The position numbers and the translations under genes are program-made. Positions 62,791 through 64,000 of a stretch of 64,000 nt of DNA are shown one piece after another. The DNA lies in contig NZ_PIOC01000021.1 in the NCBI RefSeq assembly GCF_003369575.1, positions 19,969-83,968 of the forward strand. Reading direction: 5' to 3'. Source of the stretch: Oceanobacillus arenosus. Lineage in GTDB: Bacteria > Bacillota > Bacilli > Bacillales > Amphibacillaceae. A model generated the notes under the pieces. The model was not told the DNA's origin. It saw nothing but the letters and a program-made list of their open reading frames with translations, and ran no database searches. The stretch's first letter is position 1. Every line of letters starts with the position of its first letter.

Positions 62791-62812
62791 TCTATTTATC
62801 TTTATATGTTGT

Positions 62813-62889
62813 GGTCCGGTAGTTCAGTTGGTTAGAATGCCTGCCTGTCACGCAGGAGGTCGCGGGTTCGAGTCCCGTCCGGACCGCCA
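62813..62889 (+). tRNA. trnD: tRNA-Asp (GTC)
   Basis: Acceptor GGTCCGG/CCGGACC, anticodon GTC, CCA encoded. Confidence 0.95.
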
Positions 62890-62893
62890 TTGT

Positions 62894-62968
62894 TGGGCTA
62901 TAGCCAAGCGGTAAGGCATCGGGTTTTGATCCCGTGTATCCTAGGTTCGAATCCTAGTAGCCCAGCCA
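62894..62968 (+). tRNA. trnQ: tRNA-Gln (TTG)
   Basis: Acceptor TGGGCTA/TAGCCCA, anticodon TTG, CCA encoded. Last gene of the first tRNA unit. Confidence 0.95.
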
Positions 62969-63017
62969 TTTTAAAGTTAATTCCAGTATATAATTACATG
63001 TATGCTTGAGATTACTT

Positions 63018-63044
63018 ATACTATTTTAAAATAGTATTTTTTTA
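63018..63044 (+). terminator. Terminator splitting the tRNA cluster
   Basis: ATACTATT-TTAA-AATAGTAT, a perfect palindrome followed by TTTTTT, after tRNA-Gln and 97 bases before tRNA-Lys. Confidence 0.75.
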
Positions 63045-63140
63045 TGAGAAAATCTATCGTTTAAATGTCTTTATCGAAAATATAAGGGCAGGTTTAAGCT
63101 AAAGCCCATAGTTTTACTAAATGAAATGTCTTTTAATCAT

Positions 63141-63213
63141 GAGCCATTAGCTCAGTCGGTAGAGCATTTGACTTTTAATCAAAGGGTCGAAGGTTCGAAT
63201 CCTTCATGGCTCA
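63141..63213 (+). tRNA. trnK: tRNA-Lys (TTT)
   Basis: Acceptor GAGCCAT/ATGGCTC, anticodon TTT. CCA not encoded (A, then TCA). Confidence 0.94.
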
Positions 63214-63257
63214 TCAATATCATTTTTTAAAAAGTATTCCTTTAATGAATAAACTAT

Positions 63258-63341
<84 letters not shown>

Positions 63342-63403
63342 CTTAAAGAAGATTTGCTATTGAATTTAATATATGTTAGACTGTGTTCCTTCACTATTTC
63401 CAT

Positions 63404-63480
63404 GCGCCCGTAGCTCAATTGGATAGAGTATCTGACTACGAATCAGAAGGTTGTAGGTTCGATCCCTGTCGGGCGCACCA
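63404..63480 (+). tRNA. trnR: tRNA-Arg (ACG)
   Basis: Acceptor GCGCCCG/CGGGCGC, anticodon ACG (read as ICG after deamination), CCA encoded. Confidence 0.95.
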
Positions 63481-63487
63481 TTATTTA

Positions 63488-63564
63488 CGGGAAGTAGCTC
63501 AGCTTGGTAGAGCACTTGGTTTGGGACCAAGGGGTCGCAGGTTCGAATCCTGTCTTCCCGACCA
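63488..63564 (+). tRNA. trnP: tRNA-Pro (TGG)
   Basis: Acceptor CGGGAAG/CTTCCCG, anticodon TGG, CCA encoded. This is the tRNA that the proS T-box (CCU specifier) could sense through wobble pairing. Confidence 0.95.
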
Positions 63565-63592
63565 GTGAAACGTTTGAACAACTTTATATTAT

Positions 63593-63666
63593 GCGGGTGT
63601 AGTTTAGTGGTAAAACCTCAGCCTTCCAAGCTGATGATGAGGGTTCGATTCCCTTCACCCGCTCCA
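63593..63666 (+). tRNA. trnG: tRNA-Gly (TCC)
   Basis: Acceptor GCGGGTG/CACCCGC, anticodon TCC, CCA encoded. Confidence 0.95.
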
Positions 63667-63681
63667 AATAATTTATTATTT

Positions 63682-63755
<74 letters not shown>

Positions 63756-63775
63756 TCGCACTTTTAAAAAAAGTG

Positions 63776-63804
63776 TTGACTTATAGAAAACAACATGATA
63801 TAGT
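63776..63804 (+). promoter_or_regulatory. rRNA operon promoter P1
   Basis: TTGACT (63776-63781), 17 bases, TATAGT (63799-63804), just after tRNA-Ile. Confidence 0.8.
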
Positions 63805-63852
63805 TTGAAAGTTGTCGAAAAAACAACAAGAAATAATAAAAGAAAAAAGTTG

Positions 63853-63882
63853 TTGACAACAAAAAGTGATTTATGATATAGT
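63853..63882 (+). promoter_or_regulatory. rRNA operon promoter P2
   Basis: TTGACA (63853-63858), 18 bases, TATAGT (63877-63882). The tandem P1/P2 layout is typical of Bacillus rrn operons. Confidence 0.85.
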
Positions 63883-63889
63883 AGTAAAG

Positions 63890-64000
63890 TTGCTTCTGAA
63901 GCAATAGAACATTTGCTCTTTGAAAACTGAACAAAACAACCAGTATGTCAACGAAAAGAAACGTGTTTTCTTTTCAACAAAACAAGAAGGTAACACTTCT
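63890..64000 (+). other. 16S rRNA leader, gene beyond the window
   Basis: TGCTCTTTGAAAACTGAAC at 63914-63932 is the boxA-like antitermination region found before 16S rRNA in Bacillaceae. The mature 16S start is not reached by base 64000. Confidence 0.8.

Noticed and set aside
63366..63581. Open frames on both strands over the tRNA-Arg and tRNA-Pro genes
   Set aside because: They are shadows of tRNA sequence and lack start signals.
63813..63819. TGTCGAA between the rRNA promoters as a Spo0A box
   Set aside because: Single 7-base matches are expected several times in 64 kb by chance; only the inverted pair near csp was kept.

Overview
The window is AT-rich chromosomal DNA from a low-GC Gram-positive, endospore-forming bacterium of the Bacillaceae. 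It is most like the Oceanobacillus/Virgibacillus group. Support comes from Bacillus-type ribosome binding sites with many TTG/GTG starts, a T-box leader, a complete sigma-B regulon operon, CssRS-HtrB, TreR, PadR and PerR-type control, YppG- and YteA-like proteins, and a tRNA cluster running into an rRNA leader. Genus placement is an inference from gene content and gene order, not from a marker gene.

Layout. Bases 1-8400: the 3' end of a plsY-type acyltransferase gene, a DUF456 membrane protein, pyridoxine kinase and nicotinamidase, an MFS exporter with its ArsR-type regulator, an ABC-2 exporter, and a PadR plus membrane-protein pair. Bases 8400-16000: an archaeal-type prolyl-tRNA synthetase under a proline T-box, an M20 amidohydrolase with a polar amino acid ABC importer, glutathione peroxidase and the tRNA hydroxylase TrhO. 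Bases 16000-25200: a cold-shock protein, a 3-hydroxyisobutyrate dehydrogenase-like enzyme, the secretion-stress module htrB/cssRS, and typA. Bases 25200-30300: an SRPBCC protein and the trehalose operon treP-treA-treR with two TreR operators. Bases 30300-43800: single genes and small operons (arginine deiminase-like enzyme, ABC-2 exporter, CapA-like lipoprotein, a second PadR cassette, thioredoxin-like, 5'-nucleotidase, YppG, esterase, DegV, EamA transporter). Bases 44100-62200: a block colinear with the B. subtilis cshA-ydbS-ydbT-ydcA-acpS-ydcC-(alr)-ndoAI-ndoA-rsbRA-S-T-U-V-W-sigB-rsbX-tex-sprT region. It lacks alr and carries an inserted catalase gene. Bases 62500-64000: eleven tRNA genes in two transcription units, then tandem rRNA promoters and a 16S leader. 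The 16S gene itself lies beyond the window.

How the genes work together. The largest module is the sigma-B general stress system: RsbR/RsbS stressosome proteins, the RsbT switch kinase, RsbU phosphatase, the RsbV/RsbW partner switch, SigB and RsbX feedback phosphatase. It has an internal sigma-B-type promoter at the end of rsbU. The NdoA/NdoAI toxin-antitoxin pair sits directly upstream. HtrB with CssRS forms a cell-envelope protein-quality loop.

The main unexplained content is between genes. Five copies of a ~300-bp inverted-repeat-bounded element (MITE-like) are present, one with a clean internal deletion and one flanked by a perfect 11-bp direct repeat. Two further dispersed repeat families occur. 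There are also two unrelated short-motif arrays with an exact 21-nt period, a cluster of four perfect palindromes between trhO and the cold-shock gene, and several strong operator dyads. No CRISPR array, prophage, transposase gene or recognised defence island was seen.
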